From assembly GCA_900068845.1 (NCBI GenBank), contig CEFQ01000008.1, positions 62,001 to 126,000 on the forward strand: a stretch of 64,000 bases of DNA, in the 5' to 3' direction. Source of the stretch: Enterobacter ludwigii. Its GTDB lineage: Bacteria; Pseudomonadota; Gammaproteobacteria; Enterobacterales; Enterobacteriaceae. How positions within the stretch are numbered: the stretch's first letter is position 1; the number at the start of each line of letters is the position of its first letter. The notes beneath the pieces are model-generated. The model searched no databases and was not told the DNA's origin. It saw only the letters and a list, made by a program, of their open reading frames with translations. The position numbers and the translations under genes were made by a program. This document shows positions 46,521 through 56,928 of the stretch, piece after piece.

Positions 46521-48326
46521 TCATTCCATCACCCAATGTCCATCACTGACCTCACGATAACGTCGCGTTTCGGGCACAAAGCCCAGCGCGCGCACCGGAC
46601 TTTTTAGCTCGCTGATGTCCAGCTGGCGTTTCATATGACGGCGCGCCGGATCGGGCACAGGCACCGACGACAGTAATTTACGCGTGTAATCATGCTGCGG
46701 ATTTTCAAAGATTGCCGCGCGCGGGCCGATTTCGACAATTTCTCCCAACAGCATCACCGCAACGCGATGGCTAATGCGTTCGACCACCGCCATGTCGTGC
46801 GAAATAAACAGATACGACAGCCCAAGGCTTTGTTGCAGGTCGAGCAGCAGATTGATGATTTGCGCTTTTACCGTGACGTCCAGCGCTGACACCGACTCAT
46901 CGGCGATGATCATTTTAGGATCGAGCATCAGCGCACGGGCGATGCAGATGCGCTGGCGCTGGCCGCCCGAAAACTCGTGCGGATAGCGTTGCATCATGCT
47001 GGCAGATAAACCGACGCGCTCCATCAGTGATGCAGCTTTCTCGCGCGCCTCGGCTTTACTGCCTAAGCGATGTTGCAGAAAGGGTTCGGTGAGCGCTTCC
47101 AGTATCGACATGCGCGGATTAAGGCTGGCGAACGGGTCCTGAAAAATCATCTGCATGGCGCGGCGCAACGTGCGTAACTCATGCGCAGACAAATTCAGCA
47201 CATCGTAACCATCAAAGGCCACTTCGCCAGCGTCTGGCGTGACGAGGCGCGTCAGCGAACGTCCGGTGGTGGATTTACCGCAGCCGGATTCACCGACCAG
47301 CGACAAGGTTTCGCCCGGCATCAAATCAAACGAGATGTTTTCCACCGCATGAACTGCGCCCGTTTTGCGGCTGAACAGGCCTTCATGAATGCTGAAGCGG
47401 GTGCTGAGATTTTTCACCGACAGCAGCGGCTGACGCGATGCGGATAGGCGGGGGGAATCAGGCGCCGCGCTATCGTCGTTAAAAGAAAACTTTCGTGGCC
47501 CAGCAATGCCGCGCATTGCGCCTGGCTGTGACACAGTAGCAATGAGCGTGCGGGTGTAATCGGCGGCGGGCGCGGAGAAAATCGCTGCGGTGGTGCCGGT
47601 TTCCATCACATCACCTTGATACATTACCAGCGTGCGATCCGATACTTCGGCTACCACGCCCATATCGTGAGTGATAAACAGCACCGCGGTGCCTTCCTCT
47701 TCCTGCAACGTCTTAATCAGATCAAGAATTTGCCCCTGAATGGTGACGTCCAGCGCGGTGGTGGGTTCATCCGCAATCAGCAGTTTTGGCCGCAGCGCCA
47801 GCGCCATGGCTATCATCACGCGCTGCCGCATCCCGCCGGAAAAATGGTGCGGATAATCATTGAAGCGTTTAGCGGCATTGGGGATACGCACTTTTTCCAG
47901 CAGCCGAAGGGTCTCTTCACGCGCGACGCGTTTGCTGATTTTGCGGTGATTGATCAGCGCTTCAGCAATTTGATTACCGATGGTGAAGGAGGGATTCAGG
48001 CTGGTCATTGGCTCCTGAAAAATCATCGCCACCGCATTGCCGCGAATATCGCGCATGGCGGATTCGCTCAGCGTTAGCAGATCGACGCCGTTCAGCAGCA
48101 CGTTGCCGCTGACGCGTGCGTGACGCATGTTGAGTAAGCGCATGATCGCCATCGACGTGACACTTTTACCCGAACCGGATTCGCCAACTATCGCTAGCGT
48201 TTCACCCGCATTAACGCTTAACGAGACGTTTTTCACCACATCGCGCCATTGATCGTCAACGCGAAAGGCCACCGTCAGATTTTCGATGCGCAGCACCGGT
48301 TCGACTGCTGAGGCGACCGTGTTCAT
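46521..48326 (-). CDS. Dipeptide-type ABC transporter ATPase, fused double NBD (GsiA-like)
   Basis: 601 residues with two complete ATPase domains, equivalent to DppD and DppF fused. First: Walker A GESGSGKS at 48-55, signature [10 protein letters not shown], Walker [13 protein letters not shown]. Second: [18 protein letters not shown] and [12 protein letters not shown] (the Glu follows Asp as usual), then HDMAVVERI. Start ATG 48326 overlaps the MlrC stop as ATGA. It should energise the binding protein and permeases encoded divergently at 51215-54555. Confidence 0.92.
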   Translation of the reverse strand: MNTVASAVEPVLRIENLTVAFRVDDQWRDVVKNVSLSVNAGETLAIVGESGSGKSVTSMAIMRLLNMRHARVSGNVLLNGVDLLTLSESAMRDIRGNAVAMIFQEPMTSLNPSFTIGNQIAEALINHRKISKRVAREETLRLLEKVRIPNAAKRFNDYPHHFSGGMRQRVMIAMALALRPKLLIADEPTTALDVTIQGQILDLIKTLQEEEGTAVLFITHDMGVVAEVSDRTLVMYQGDVMETGTTAAIFSAPAADYTRTLIATVSQPGAMRGIAGPRKFSFNDDSAAPDSPRLSASRQPLLSVKNLSTRFSIHEGLFSRKTGAVHAVENISFDLMPGETLSLVGESGCGKSTTGRSLTRLVTPDAGEVAFDGYDVLNLSAHELRTLRRAMQMIFQDPFASLNPRMSILEALTEPFLQHRLGSKAEAREKAASLMERVGLSASMMQRYPHEFSGGQRQRICIARALMLDPKMIIADESVSALDVTVKAQIINLLLDLQQSLGLSYLFISHDMAVVERISHRVAVMLLGEIVEIGPRAAIFENPQHDYTRKLLSSVPVPDPARRHMKRQLDISELKSPVRALGFVPETRRYREVSDGHWVME

Positions 48327-49765
48327 TTCACTACCACAAAGCGCGCCGACAGGCTGCAAACCGGCAGGAAAGTGAAGTCCTTATCAAATGGATAAGCAGG
48401 CTGTAATTTGCGGTTGCGCGTTAAGCGTTCCACATATTGATCGACCACACCTTCTGACAGCGCCATCAAATTGGGATTGGCCAGCGGCGCCAGTTCTGGC
48501 GACAAATACCCCGACTTCACCACCACAATTTTAGCCGCAGCAGGTTGCAGGCCAAGCAGGGTGAAATCGGCCAGGTTGTGATACGGACGACGACGATCGG
48601 CGACCACCAGCGTAATGCCGCCGGTTTGCAGCAGCGCTTGTTTTGCGAGGGAACGTGCATCGTCGCTGAGATGCTTCACGACAAATTCGGCCTGTACTTT
48701 ACCGCCCGCCGGATCGAGCGACGCGCCAACGGTTAGCGTTAAGGTTGCGCCAACGCCGGCGGCAAAGGCCGCATCAGTGGCCGGTTTATCGGTAATGCCA
48801 GCAACGATAACCTCTTGGGCGTTCTGGCGAATCAGTTCTGCCAACACATCTGCACGATCGCCGACGCCGCCACCGGTGGGGTTATCTCCTGAATCGGCCA
48901 GAATCACCGGTGCGGTTTCGCTGGCGATGGCCATCGCTACGCACTCTTCAATGCTGCCAGTCACGCAGCCAAAGCTAAATTCATCGCGCGCCTGCCAATA
49001 CGCCAGTGCCAGTTTTGCGGCCTGTTCCGCCAGTACATCAGCATCGGTGCCGGTCATGATCGCGGCGGCGGTGGCGCGCGGTTCGTCAGCCCAGACGTAA
49101 CCGACCATCAGTGAGGCATCCCAAATATGTTCTAGCGCATTAATGCCGGGCAAACGGGCATACAAACTTTTGGCGGGTTCATCTTCGGTGCTGGTGCGCT
49201 CACCGGGCAGCACCACCGGAATCGGCGCCCACACCACGCCAGGTTTAACGCCGGTTTGCAGACTTTTCACCAGCATCGATACCGAGCGGCGCATGGTCTC
49301 TTCCACATCAATGTGCGGCGCGGTGCGATAAGTCGAGAACATATCAATGGCATCGATGATGCGCTGTGTGACATTGCCGTGCAGATCGTAGCTTACGCTG
49401 ATCGGGCAATCCGGGCCGACTAACGCGCGGGTAGCGCTGATCCAGTCGCCTTCGGCATCTTCCATGCCTTCGACATACACCGCGCCGTGCATGGCGAGAT
49501 AAACGCCATCCACCGGCAACTGTGCCGCGAGGCGCGTCAGGAAATCCTGCTTAAAATCGTCGTAAGTGATGCGCGCCACTGGACCACCGGCAATGGCGCG
49601 CGCGTGGAAGGTGGGCAGAAACTCGGCATCATAATCCTGCAGGAAAGCAAAGTAGGGATTGGTGGTCAGTTCATCCCCGCGCACGATGCGGAAGTCGTCG
49701 GCATAATTCAGCACCGGATTGTAAGTACTGCACTCAGTATGAATTCCACCAAAAGCAATGCGCAT
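48323..49765 (-). CDS. M81 family metallopeptidase (MlrC-like)
   Basis: 480 residues. FGGIHTECSTYNP at the N-terminus, YLAMHGAVYVEGMEDAEGDW, VSYDLHGNVT and ADSGDNPTGGGVGDRADVL are the four conserved blocks of MlrC, including the zinc-binding Asp/His residues. MlrC is known for cleaving linearised microcystin peptides that contain D-amino acids. Here it is co-transcribed with a peptide transporter and a ROK repressor, so it likely processes the imported peptide or amide. SD GGAGG before the ATG. Confidence 0.9.
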   Translation of the reverse strand: MRIAFGGIHTECSTYNPVLNYADDFRIVRGDELTTNPYFAFLQDYDAEFLPTFHARAIAGGPVARITYDDFKQDFLTRLAAQLPVDGVYLAMHGAVYVEGMEDAEGDWISATRALVGPDCPISVSYDLHGNVTQRIIDAIDMFSTYRTAPHIDVEETMRRSVSMLVKSLQTGVKPGVVWAPIPVVLPGERTSTEDEPAKSLYARLPGINALEHIWDASLMVGYVWADEPRATAAAIMTGTDADVLAEQAAKLALAYWQARDEFSFGCVTGSIEECVAMAIASETAPVILADSGDNPTGGGVGDRADVLAELIRQNAQEVIVAGITDKPATDAAFAAGVGATLTLTVGASLDPAGGKVQAEFVVKHLSDDARSLAKQALLQTGGITLVVADRRRPYHNLADFTLLGLQPAAAKIVVVKSGYLSPELAPLANPNLMALSEGVVDQYVERLTRNRKLQPAYPFDKDFTFLPVCSLSARFVVVK

Positions 49766-49776
49766 AGCAGCCTCCG

Positions 49777-50910
49777 CTAGTCGGGTAAATGAATGATAAA
49801 ACGATACGCCGCCACACTGGCTGCGGCTCTGGCCCAGCTCTCTTCGTTGATGACCATACTGGAGATCGGCGTTTTGCCGATGATCGACGGCAGCACATGG
49901 CTATCGATTGCCTGCATCACCACGGTTTTCAGCAATCCATCAAACGCATCGGGCTGATGCGCAATAACAATTAATTCGGGGTCATTCATCTGGATGATAT
50001 TGGCGATCGATAAACCCAGCGCATGACCGGCCTGATGCAGAATGGCAATCGCTGCGCTGTTACCCTTCACCGCCAGTGCTTCCAGTTCGGCAATCGATTC
50101 AGTCTCCAGCGCTTTATCGCGCATGCTTTCGCGGATAGCGGTTAACGATGCCAGCGTATCGAGGCAGCCGCGCTTGCCGCAGCGACAGGGACGTCCGCCA
50201 GGCTCGATGGTGCAGTGGGCGATTTCACCGGCAGCGCCGTGTGCACCACGGTGCAGTTGGCCCTGAAAGAAGTGCGCCGAGCCAATGCCGTCACCGTGCG
50301 AAATCAGGGTAAAGTTGCGCGCTTTTTTGGCCACGCCGAAAATCTTTTCGCTGACCGCCAGCGCTTTGGCATCGTTTTCTAACGACACTTCCAGCCCGGT
50401 TTGCTGTTTCAGCAGTTCTGCCAGCGGCACGTTTTTCCAGCCCAGCAGGGCGGACTGTACGCAAATGGCTTGATTTTCATCGACAACCCCGGAAAGGGTT
50501 ACGCCAAGGCCAATCAACTGATCTTGCGAAATCGATTTCTGTGCAATCAGGTCCGGGATCGCCGCCGCTATCATTTTTGCCAGCTGTGACGGGTCGAGAC
50601 TCAACGGCATGTGGGTGGCAGCCAGCGTATGGCCGTGCATATCAATCAGCACTAATACCACGCGTTCGCCGAGCAGCGAGGCACCAAGAAAATAGGCGCT
50701 GTCAGCTCGCATTTTTAATAACACCGATGGACGGCCCTGGCCGCTGGATTCAGGAATACTCTCTTCCAGCAATCCGGCCTGCAGCATCTCTTTTATCAGC
50801 GTACTAATGGCGGCTTTGCTTAATTTCATTTTTTCCGCAATAGCGGTGCGGCTCATGCCATGCGACGCAATAAGCAAACGCAGAATTTGTTGCTGATGGG
50901 CATTGAGCAT
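49777..50910 (-). CDS. ROK family transcriptional repressor
   Basis: 377 residues: N-terminal winged HTH (GMSRTAIAEKMKLSKAAISTLIKEMLQAGLL, about 18-48) and ROK domain with ENDAKALAV, GAAGEIAH and the zinc motif CRCGKRGCLD. It heads the minus-strand arm ROK-mlrC-ATPase and is divergent from the transporter arm that ends with a ROK kinase. It most likely represses both arms and is relieved by a sugar or sugar phosphate. Confidence 0.9.
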   Translation of the reverse strand: MLNAHQQQILRLLIASHGMSRTAIAEKMKLSKAAISTLIKEMLQAGLLEESIPESSGQGRPSVLLKMRADSAYFLGASLLGERVVLVLIDMHGHTLAATHMPLSLDPSQLAKMIAAAIPDLIAQKSISQDQLIGLGVTLSGVVDENQAICVQSALLGWKNVPLAELLKQQTGLEVSLENDAKALAVSEKIFGVAKKARNFTLISHGDGIGSAHFFQGQLHRGAHGAAGEIAHCTIEPGGRPCRCGKRGCLDTLASLTAIRESMRDKALETESIAELEALAVKGNSAAIAILHQAGHALGLSIANIIQMNDPELIVIAHQPDAFDGLLKTVVMQAIDSHVLPSIIGKTPISSMVINEESWARAAASVAAYRFIIHLPD

Positions 50911-51214
50911 TAGGTTCTCACGGCGTTAGCACTAATGTGCTGACAATAATAAGGACGGAAAACAAATACAACGATATTTAGTTAAATTTCTGAATGCAGA
51001 TCTAATTATAAGTAAATTATATGAACCAATCTATTGGCTTTTGTTCAGTGAGTGTGGCTTATATAGCGCAATGTTTATGAGCAAAGCGCTAGATGTCGTC
51101 TCGCAGCCCGCACATTTCGTAGCGGCGCAATAAATTGCGCCGCTACAGATTTTGCGTGGTGTTAAGGACGTTCATTCATTCACCGATCGTTTCAATGATT
51201 CATTGAGGGCCTTC
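50911..51214. promoter_or_regulatory. Divergent control region of the peptide/ROK cluster
   Basis: 304 nt. The half next to the ROK gene is AT-rich (50930-51040) and should contain the operators and both promoters; several TTA-rich motifs are present, but no perfect palindrome like that at 30435. The half next to the binding protein contains repeat copy 3. Confidence 0.4.
51119..51146. repeat. TAGCGGCGC palindromic repeat, copy 3 (short)
   Basis: GTAGCGGCGC and GCGCCGCTAC with only AATAAATT between them: it lacks the GATTTATCGCGC part of copies 2 and 4, as if deleted. It lies 68 nt before the binding-protein start, unusually within a promoter-to-start interval. Confidence 0.8.
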
Positions 51215-52750
51215 ATGGAAAGCAAACATAAGCATTTCAAGGTACTGACGCTGGCCGGCTGTTTATGGGCGTCGATGGCGAGCGCCTCCGTTTTTGCCAG
51301 CCAGCTGGTGATCATGCAGAACGAACCGCCGCGCAGCATGGATCCCGGTAACCAAACCGCCACCTTTACTGGCACGGTGCTGGACCCAATGTACGAAGGC
51401 CTGACGCGCCTCGGTGATGACGGCAAAATCATTCCGGCACTGGCATTATCCTGGACAGCCGATGAGAGCGGACTTAACTGGACTTTTACCCTGCGGCCAA
51501 ATGTGAAATTCCACGACGGCACGCCCTTTAATGCCGATGCGGTAGTGGCAAACTTCCAGCGTCATTTAAATACGCAACGTGGTTTAGCTGGCAGCGGAAA
51601 AATTCGCACCTTTATTCAGGATGTGAAGAAAAAAGACGATCTTACTGTCACGTTTCAGCTGAAAAAAATTAATCCGGCCTTTTTAACTGTTTTAGCGTCC
51701 GGTCCGGGATTAATGGTCAGCCCGCAAGCGGATAAGGCAGGCAGCATTAACAATAAAGCCGACGGCACCGGACCTTATAAACTGGTGCAATACAAATCCG
51801 GCGAATATGTGCTTGAACAAAAGAACCCGGATTATTGGGGGAAATCGTCCGGTCCAGATGAAATTAAATGGACGTGGAGCAGTGAACCGTCGGTAATGAA
51901 TATGGCGCTGCAATCGGGGCAGGTCGATATTATTAACCCGGTGCCGCCGCAGTTCGCGGGTATGTTAAAAAACAACGCCAACGTTAATCTCAAACAATCG
52001 CCAGGTGCCGCCGTCTTCTGGGTAGATCTCAACACCCAAAGCAAAGCCCTGAGCGATGTGCGCGTGCGTCAGGCGCTCAATCTCGCCACCGACCAGCAGG
52101 CGTTGGTGAAAGCCATCATGTTTGGTTATGCACAACCGGCCAATTCGGCACTGGCACCGGTCGATCCCAACTACGACAAAAGTTTGCATGACTATCCGTA
52201 TGATCTGCAAAAGGCCAAAGATCTGCTGAAAGCGGCGGGCTACGCCGACGGTTTCCCGATGTCGATTGCGGTACAGGCACCCGATGCGCGTACGGCGCAA
52301 GTGTTGCAGGGCATGTGGAGCAAAATCGACGTGAAGCTCAACGTGCGCCAGATGGAGAGCGGCGTGTGGACTAAAGCGGCGTTTGCCGATGGCAAAGAGA
52401 AGGCCGCGCAGGGCACCGATGCGGTGCTGGCCTCATGGTCTTCCGGTTTATATGGCTCGGATCTGCAGCTTCGTCCGCTCTATCACACCAGCAGCTTTGC
52501 GCCGGGCGGGGCGAATTTGGGCTTCTTTAGCGACAAGCAAACCGATGATCTGATCGACACCGCCGCATCCACCCTCGACGATGCTAAACGCAAAGATCTT
52601 TACTTCCAGGCGCAAAAGCAGATCAGCGGATTAGCGCCGCAAGTGCTGCTGTTCTATCAGGACGATCTCTATGCCGCCCGTAAGAATATCAGCGGCGTAG
52701 TTATGCAGCCGGGTGGACAAATCGTCGTGCGCGACGCGGTGAAGCAATAA
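51215..52750 (+). CDS. Dipeptide-type ABC transporter substrate-binding protein
   Basis: 511-residue family 5 periplasmic binding protein (DppA/GsiB type). Signal peptide MESKHKHFKVLTLAGCLWASMASASVFA; mature part with SMDPGNQTATFTGTVLDPMYEGLTR, WTFTLRPNVKFHDGTPFNADAVVANF (family 5 signature) and VRQALNLATDQQALV. ATG 51215 has GAGGG upstream; the open frame from 51152 is not used. First gene of the plus-strand arm. Confidence 0.92.
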   Translation: MESKHKHFKVLTLAGCLWASMASASVFASQLVIMQNEPPRSMDPGNQTATFTGTVLDPMYEGLTRLGDDGKIIPALALSWTADESGLNWTFTLRPNVKFHDGTPFNADAVVANFQRHLNTQRGLAGSGKIRTFIQDVKKKDDLTVTFQLKKINPAFLTVLASGPGLMVSPQADKAGSINNKADGTGPYKLVQYKSGEYVLEQKNPDYWGKSSGPDEIKWTWSSEPSVMNMALQSGQVDIINPVPPQFAGMLKNNANVNLKQSPGAAVFWVDLNTQSKALSDVRVRQALNLATDQQALVKAIMFGYAQPANSALAPVDPNYDKSLHDYPYDLQKAKDLLKAAGYADGFPMSIAVQAPDARTAQVLQGMWSKIDVKLNVRQMESGVWTKAAFADGKEKAAQGTDAVLASWSSGLYGSDLQLRPLYHTSSFAPGGANLGFFSDKQTDDLIDTAASTLDDAKRKDLYFQAQKQISGLAPQVLLFYQDDLYAARKNISGVVMQPGGQIVVRDAVKQ

Positions 52751-52768
52751 CCTCATGGCTGATGTGAT

Positions 52769-53689
52769 ATGAAAGCGTACGTCGCAAAAAAGGTGCTTTC
52801 GCTGCCGTTAATCATTTTCGGCGTGTCGATCATCGTGTTTATCGCCATCCGCGCGCTCCCGGGCGATCCCGCGCGCTTGATGGCGGGACCGGAAGCGCCG
52901 CAGGAAGCGGTGGACAGTATGCGTGTGCGGCTGGGGCTCGATCAGCCTTTGCCGCTGCAATATGTCAAATTCGCGGCTGAAGCCTTGCACGGCAATCTTG
53001 GCTTATCGTTGCAGTCGCAGCGTCCGGTGATGACTGAGATCAGCGAGCGGTTGCCCTACACCTTGTCGCTGGCGGCGCTGGCGTATCTGCTGGCGATTGC
53101 GATCGGTGTTCCGGCCGGCATGACCGGGGCGATCTATCGTCAGCGCATTCCGGATCAGATTGTGATGGTGCTGACCATTGCCGGTGCGTCGATCGCCAAC
53201 TTCTGGCTGGCGCTGCTGGCAATGAATTACTTCGCCGTTGAGCTAGGCTGGTTACCGCTGCTGGGCGCGGATTCGTGGAAAAATTACATTATGCCAACCG
53301 TCACGCTAGCGATCTTGCCGATGGCAATGATTGCGCGCATGACGCGTTCCAGCATGTTGGATGTATTGAGCCAGGATTATATTCGCACCGCCAAAGCCAA
53401 GGGATTATCGTCCGCCAGCATTAACTGGAAGCACGCGCTGCGTAATGCGCTGATCCCGATTGTCACCATCGTAGCGCTCAACTTCGGCAGTCTGATTGGT
53501 GGCGCGGTGGTGACTGAATCAGTGTTCAACTGGCCGGGCATTGGGCGCTTACTGGTGGATTCTGTGCGCTACCGCGACTATCCGGTGATTCAGGGCGTTA
53601 CGCTGGTAGCCGTTACGGGCGTGGTGTTGATGAATATGCTGGGCGAAGTCCTGATTGGTTTGCTTAATCCAAAAATAAGGTTCGACTGA
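52769..53689 (+). CDS. Dipeptide-type ABC transporter permease (DppB/GsiC type)
   Basis: 306 residues, six membrane segments. KKVLSLPLIIFGVSIIVFIAIRALPGDPARLMAG is the family N-terminus with the RxxPGDP motif; DYIRTAKAKGLSSASINWKHALRNALIPIV is the ATPase-contact loop. Its stop overlaps the start of the next permease gene by 1 nt (TGATG). Confidence 0.93.
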   Translation: MKAYVAKKVLSLPLIIFGVSIIVFIAIRALPGDPARLMAGPEAPQEAVDSMRVRLGLDQPLPLQYVKFAAEALHGNLGLSLQSQRPVMTEISERLPYTLSLAALAYLLAIAIGVPAGMTGAIYRQRIPDQIVMVLTIAGASIANFWLALLAMNYFAVELGWLPLLGADSWKNYIMPTVTLAILPMAMIARMTRSSMLDVLSQDYIRTAKAKGLSSASINWKHALRNALIPIVTIVALNFGSLIGGAVVTESVFNWPGIGRLLVDSVRYRDYPVIQGVTLVAVTGVVLMNMLGEVLIGLLNPKIRFD

Positions 53690-54555
53690 TGAACAGCAAT
53701 GAAACTTCCGTGCTGCCGCCGCGCTCGCGCAGCCGACACGTCGTGCGCATGCTAATCGCTAATCCGTCGATTGCTATTGGCGGCGCGCTGGTCATGCTGG
53801 TGGTGCTCGCCGCCGCGCTGGCCCCGCTGATTACACATTGGGATCCGGTGGAGCAGGATTTACTCAATACCTTGCAAGCACCGTCATCCGCACACTGGTT
53901 TGGCACCGATGATTATGGGCGCGACATTTTCTCGCGCGTGATTTACGGGGCGCGCATCTCGCTGTTTGAAGTGAGTCTCAGCGTAGCGATCTCGCTGGTG
54001 ATTGGCATTCCGCTCGGCATCATTTCGGGGTTAGCCGGCCGTAAAATTGATGCGCTAATCATGTGGGTGATGGATATCATCTTCGCTTTTCCCGGCATTG
54101 TACTGGCGATTTTGATTGTCAGCGTACTGGGCGAAGGGCTGATAAATATGCTGATCGCCATCTCGCTGTTCTCCATTCCGGTGTATGCACGCCTGAGCCG
54201 CAACTTAACGCTGGGCTTGAAGAATATGGAATACATCGAAGCGGCGCACATGCTGGGCGTACGCTATCCGCGCATCATCACGCACTACATTCTGCGCAAC
54301 TCGATTGGTCCGCTGATTGTGCAATCAACGCTGACGGCGGGCGCGGTGGTGCTGTCTGCCGCCAGTCTGTCATTCCTCGGTTTAGGTGTGCAACCGCCGA
54401 TGCCAGAGTGGGGCACCATGATGAGCGATGGGCGCAACTTTCTCGGCCTGAATATCTATGTGTCACTCTTTCCCGGATTGGCGATTTTGATTACCGTGCT
54501 GGGCTTCAATGTGCTGGGCGACGGTTTACGTGATGTGATGGACAAACGTTTATGA
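53689..54555 (+). CDS. Dipeptide-type ABC transporter permease (DppC/GsiD type)
   Basis: 288 residues. HWFGTDDYGRDIFSRVIYGARISLFEV is the DppC hallmark after TM1; YIEAAHMLGVRYPRIITHYILRNSIGPLIV is the EAA-type coupling loop. It overlaps the ROK kinase gene by 4 nt (ATGA), tying the kinase to the transporter. Confidence 0.93.
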   Translation: MNSNETSVLPPRSRSRHVVRMLIANPSIAIGGALVMLVVLAAALAPLITHWDPVEQDLLNTLQAPSSAHWFGTDDYGRDIFSRVIYGARISLFEVSLSVAISLVIGIPLGIISGLAGRKIDALIMWVMDIIFAFPGIVLAILIVSVLGEGLINMLIAISLFSIPVYARLSRNLTLGLKNMEYIEAAHMLGVRYPRIITHYILRNSIGPLIVQSTLTAGAVVLSAASLSFLGLGVQPPMPEWGTMMSDGRNFLGLNIYVSLFPGLAILITVLGFNVLGDGLRDVMDKRL

Positions 54556-55490
54556 GTGAACAATCCGCGGTGATTTGCCTCGATCTGGGCGGCTCATTTA
54601 TCAAGTTAGGCGTGATGAATGCGCAGGACGAATTAACGATACTCGATCAGCAAACCATTCCGGCGAAAAGCTGGGGCGATTTCACCGCGCTGGTGAAGAG
54701 TATGATTGCCCAACATCAGTCACATTTTGCCGCCTGCAGCCCGGTGGCTATCTCCACCGCAGGCATTGTTGCCCCGGATTCCGGCGAAATGTTTGCCAGC
54801 AATATTCCCGCTTTTCATCAGCGCAGTCTGGCCAAAGAACTGGGTGCGATCCTGCAACGTCAAGTGATTGTGCATAACGATGCAGACTGCTTCACGCTGG
54901 CCGAAGCGCTGGCGGGGGCGGGAAAAGGGCATAAAGTGGTGTTTGGCGCGATTCTTGGTTCGGGCGTTGGCGGCGGTTTGGTAGCGGATGGCCGTATCAT
55001 CACCGGACAGAACGGTCTCACCGGCGAATGGGGGCATGGGCCGATCACGCTAACGGAAGTGGAGATTGAAGGCGTCACGCTGCGGCTGCCGCGCAAGGCG
55101 TGTCCGTGCGGCCAAAAAGGCTGTCTTGATAGCTACGGAGGTGCGCGCGGGCTGGAAAACCTGCATCAGACGTTGCATCACCGCCCGGCGAATAGCCTCG
55201 AAATAATCGAACGTTGGCAGCAGCAAGATGCACAAGCGCAGCAAACCCTTCAGGCATGGCTGCAAATTGTCGGTCAGCCGTTGGCGTACAGCATCAATAT
55301 CACTGGCGCTTCACGCGTGGCAGTCGGTGGCGGGCTGGCCTCGGTTGTTCCGCTGATAGATGCGTTAGATGAGGTGGTGCAAGGCTACGTGCTACGCCGC
55401 ACCTCACATCGTTTAGTTGTGCCTGGCGAGTTCCCGCATCACGGCGGCATGATGGGCGCCGCGCTGCTGGCCCGGCAAAGTCAGGGATAA
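54552..55490 (+). CDS. ROK family sugar kinase
   Basis: 312 residues, NagK/glucokinase-like. CLDLGGSFIKLGV is the ATP phosphate loop; HNDADCFTLAEA contains the catalytic Asp; GLTGEWGHGPI the ExGH sugar contact; CPCGQKGCLDSYGG the zinc motif; no HTH, so it is an enzyme rather than a repressor. Coupled to a peptide-type transporter, which points to phosphorylation of an amino sugar released from an imported glycoconjugate. Confidence 0.9.
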   Translation: MSEQSAVICLDLGGSFIKLGVMNAQDELTILDQQTIPAKSWGDFTALVKSMIAQHQSHFAACSPVAISTAGIVAPDSGEMFASNIPAFHQRSLAKELGAILQRQVIVHNDADCFTLAEALAGAGKGHKVVFGAILGSGVGGGLVADGRIITGQNGLTGEWGHGPITLTEVEIEGVTLRLPRKACPCGQKGCLDSYGGARGLENLHQTLHHRPANSLEIIERWQQQDAQAQQTLQAWLQIVGQPLAYSINITGASRVAVGGGLASVVPLIDALDEVVQGYVLRRTSHRLVVPGEFPHHGGMMGAALLARQSQG

Positions 55491-55498
55491 TGTTTCCC

Positions 55499-55549
55499 GG
55501 TGCGCATAAATGCGCACCCTACGACGTAGGGTCGCCCTTCATGGCGACC
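55499..55549. repeat. Double palindrome, left flank of the MFS gene
   Basis: GGTGCGCAT-AA-ATGCGCACC (55499-55518), then CTACGACGTAGG, then GGTCGCC-N6-GGCGACC (55530-55549). The same two palindrome types recur in reversed order after the MFS gene at 56929 and 57001. Confidence 0.8.
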
Positions 55550-55687
55550 GATGCCTCAGCGTCACCCCAGCCATTAACACATAATTGCGCTATCATATGC
55601 CGCTTACTTAACTCAGTTGCGACGATGGTTGCTGTTTAATGCGTCCACGATCCTGACTGAGTTCTTCACTTGCGGTTCGGAAAACAC

Positions 55688-56920
55688 ATGTCATCAGTAC
55701 AACCCCAACTCACTCAGCTGCCGGATGAGGCATCGCTGCCGCGTCAGAGCGTGCTGAAAGCCCTGTTCGCGCTCGGCACCGGCGGCTTTGCCATCGGTAC
55801 TGGCGAATTCGTCATCATGGGCCTGCTGCCCGACGCAGCCAAAGGCCTCAACGTATCAATCCCTTCCGCTGGGCATCTCATCAGTATTTACGCGCTCGGT
55901 GTGGTACTTGGTGCGCCACTGCTTGCGGTGCTAGGCGCGCGTGCCTCACGTCGTAACTTCCTGATGACGCTGATGGGCCTGTTTGCCGCCGGTAATTTGT
56001 TAAGTGCCATTGCGCCAGGGTATTACTCAATGCTGCTGGCGCGATTTCTTGCCGGTTTCCCCCACGGCACCTTCTTTGGTGTGGCGGCGCTGGTCGCGGC
56101 AGGTTTGGTTGAGCGCCGCAAACGCGCGCAGGCGGTGTCGATGGTGCTGTTTGGCCTGACCATCGCCAACTTACTCGGCGTGCCTGCCGTTACCGCTATC
56201 GGCCAATGGTTTGGCTGGCGCGATGCCTTTGCCATTGTCGGCGGCCTGGCGCTGGTGACCTTGCTGTTAGTTTGGCTGTGGGTGCCGAACGTGGCGGGCG
56301 ACAAACATGCCAGTCCGCTGCGCGAGCTGTCAGCCCTGACGCGTAAACAGGTGCTATTGACGCTGGCGATTGGCGCGGTGGGCAGCGGCGGATTGTTCTC
56401 AGTGTTTAGCTACGTCAAACCGACCATGACCGAACTGGCGCAGATGCCGGTAAGCTGGATCCCGGCGGTGCTGGCGCTGTTTGGCTTGGGCATGATTATC
56501 GGTAATATCGCGGGGGGACGTCTGGCCGATCGCGGCATTGAAAAGACCATTCGCATTTTGCTGGTGTGGTCGTTCCTGGTGCTCAGCGCTTTCGTGTTTG
56601 CCGCGCACTATGCGCTGGCGGGTGCCATCAACATAATGCTGGTGGGCACCATGGTGGCGCTGGCAGCAGTGTTGCAAATCCGGTTGATGGATGTGGCCGG
56701 TGATGCGCAAACCATGGCGGCGGCGATGAACCACTCAGCGTTTAATCTGGCCAATGCGCTCGGCGCGTGGCTGGGCGGCGTCACCATATCCGCCGGTCTT
56801 GGATGGCAATCCACCGGATGGGTGGGGGCGATTCTGGCGGTATTTGGCCTGCTGATTCATGCCGTAGCGATGCGCGATGCGCGCCGCAAATCGATTACCT
56901 TTGCGCACGAGAGTCATTAA
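55688..56920 (+). CDS. MFS transporter, AraJ/DHA1-like
   Basis: 410 residues, 12 membrane segments. LKALFALGTGGFAIGTGEFVIMGLLPDAAKGL is the AraJ/YdhP-type TM1 with the GTEF-like GTGEF, LARFLAGFPHGTFFGVAALVAA the TM4 hallmark. ATG 55688 (MSSVQPQ) is preferred to the TTG at 55670. Exporter of sugars or drugs; substrate unknown. Flanked on both sides by the two-type palindromes in mirror order. Confidence 0.87.
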   Translation: MSSVQPQLTQLPDEASLPRQSVLKALFALGTGGFAIGTGEFVIMGLLPDAAKGLNVSIPSAGHLISIYALGVVLGAPLLAVLGARASRRNFLMTLMGLFAAGNLLSAIAPGYYSMLLARFLAGFPHGTFFGVAALVAAGLVERRKRAQAVSMVLFGLTIANLLGVPAVTAIGQWFGWRDAFAIVGGLALVTLLLVWLWVPNVAGDKHASPLRELSALTRKQVLLTLAIGAVGSGGLFSVFSYVKPTMTELAQMPVSWIPAVLALFGLGMIIGNIAGGRLADRGIEKTIRILLVWSFLVLSAFVFAAHYALAGAINIMLVGTMVALAAVLQIRLMDVAGDAQTMAAAMNHSAFNLANALGAWLGGVTISAGLGWQSTGWVGAILAVFGLLIHAVAMRDARRKSITFAHESH

Positions 56921-56928
56921 ACCGTGGT

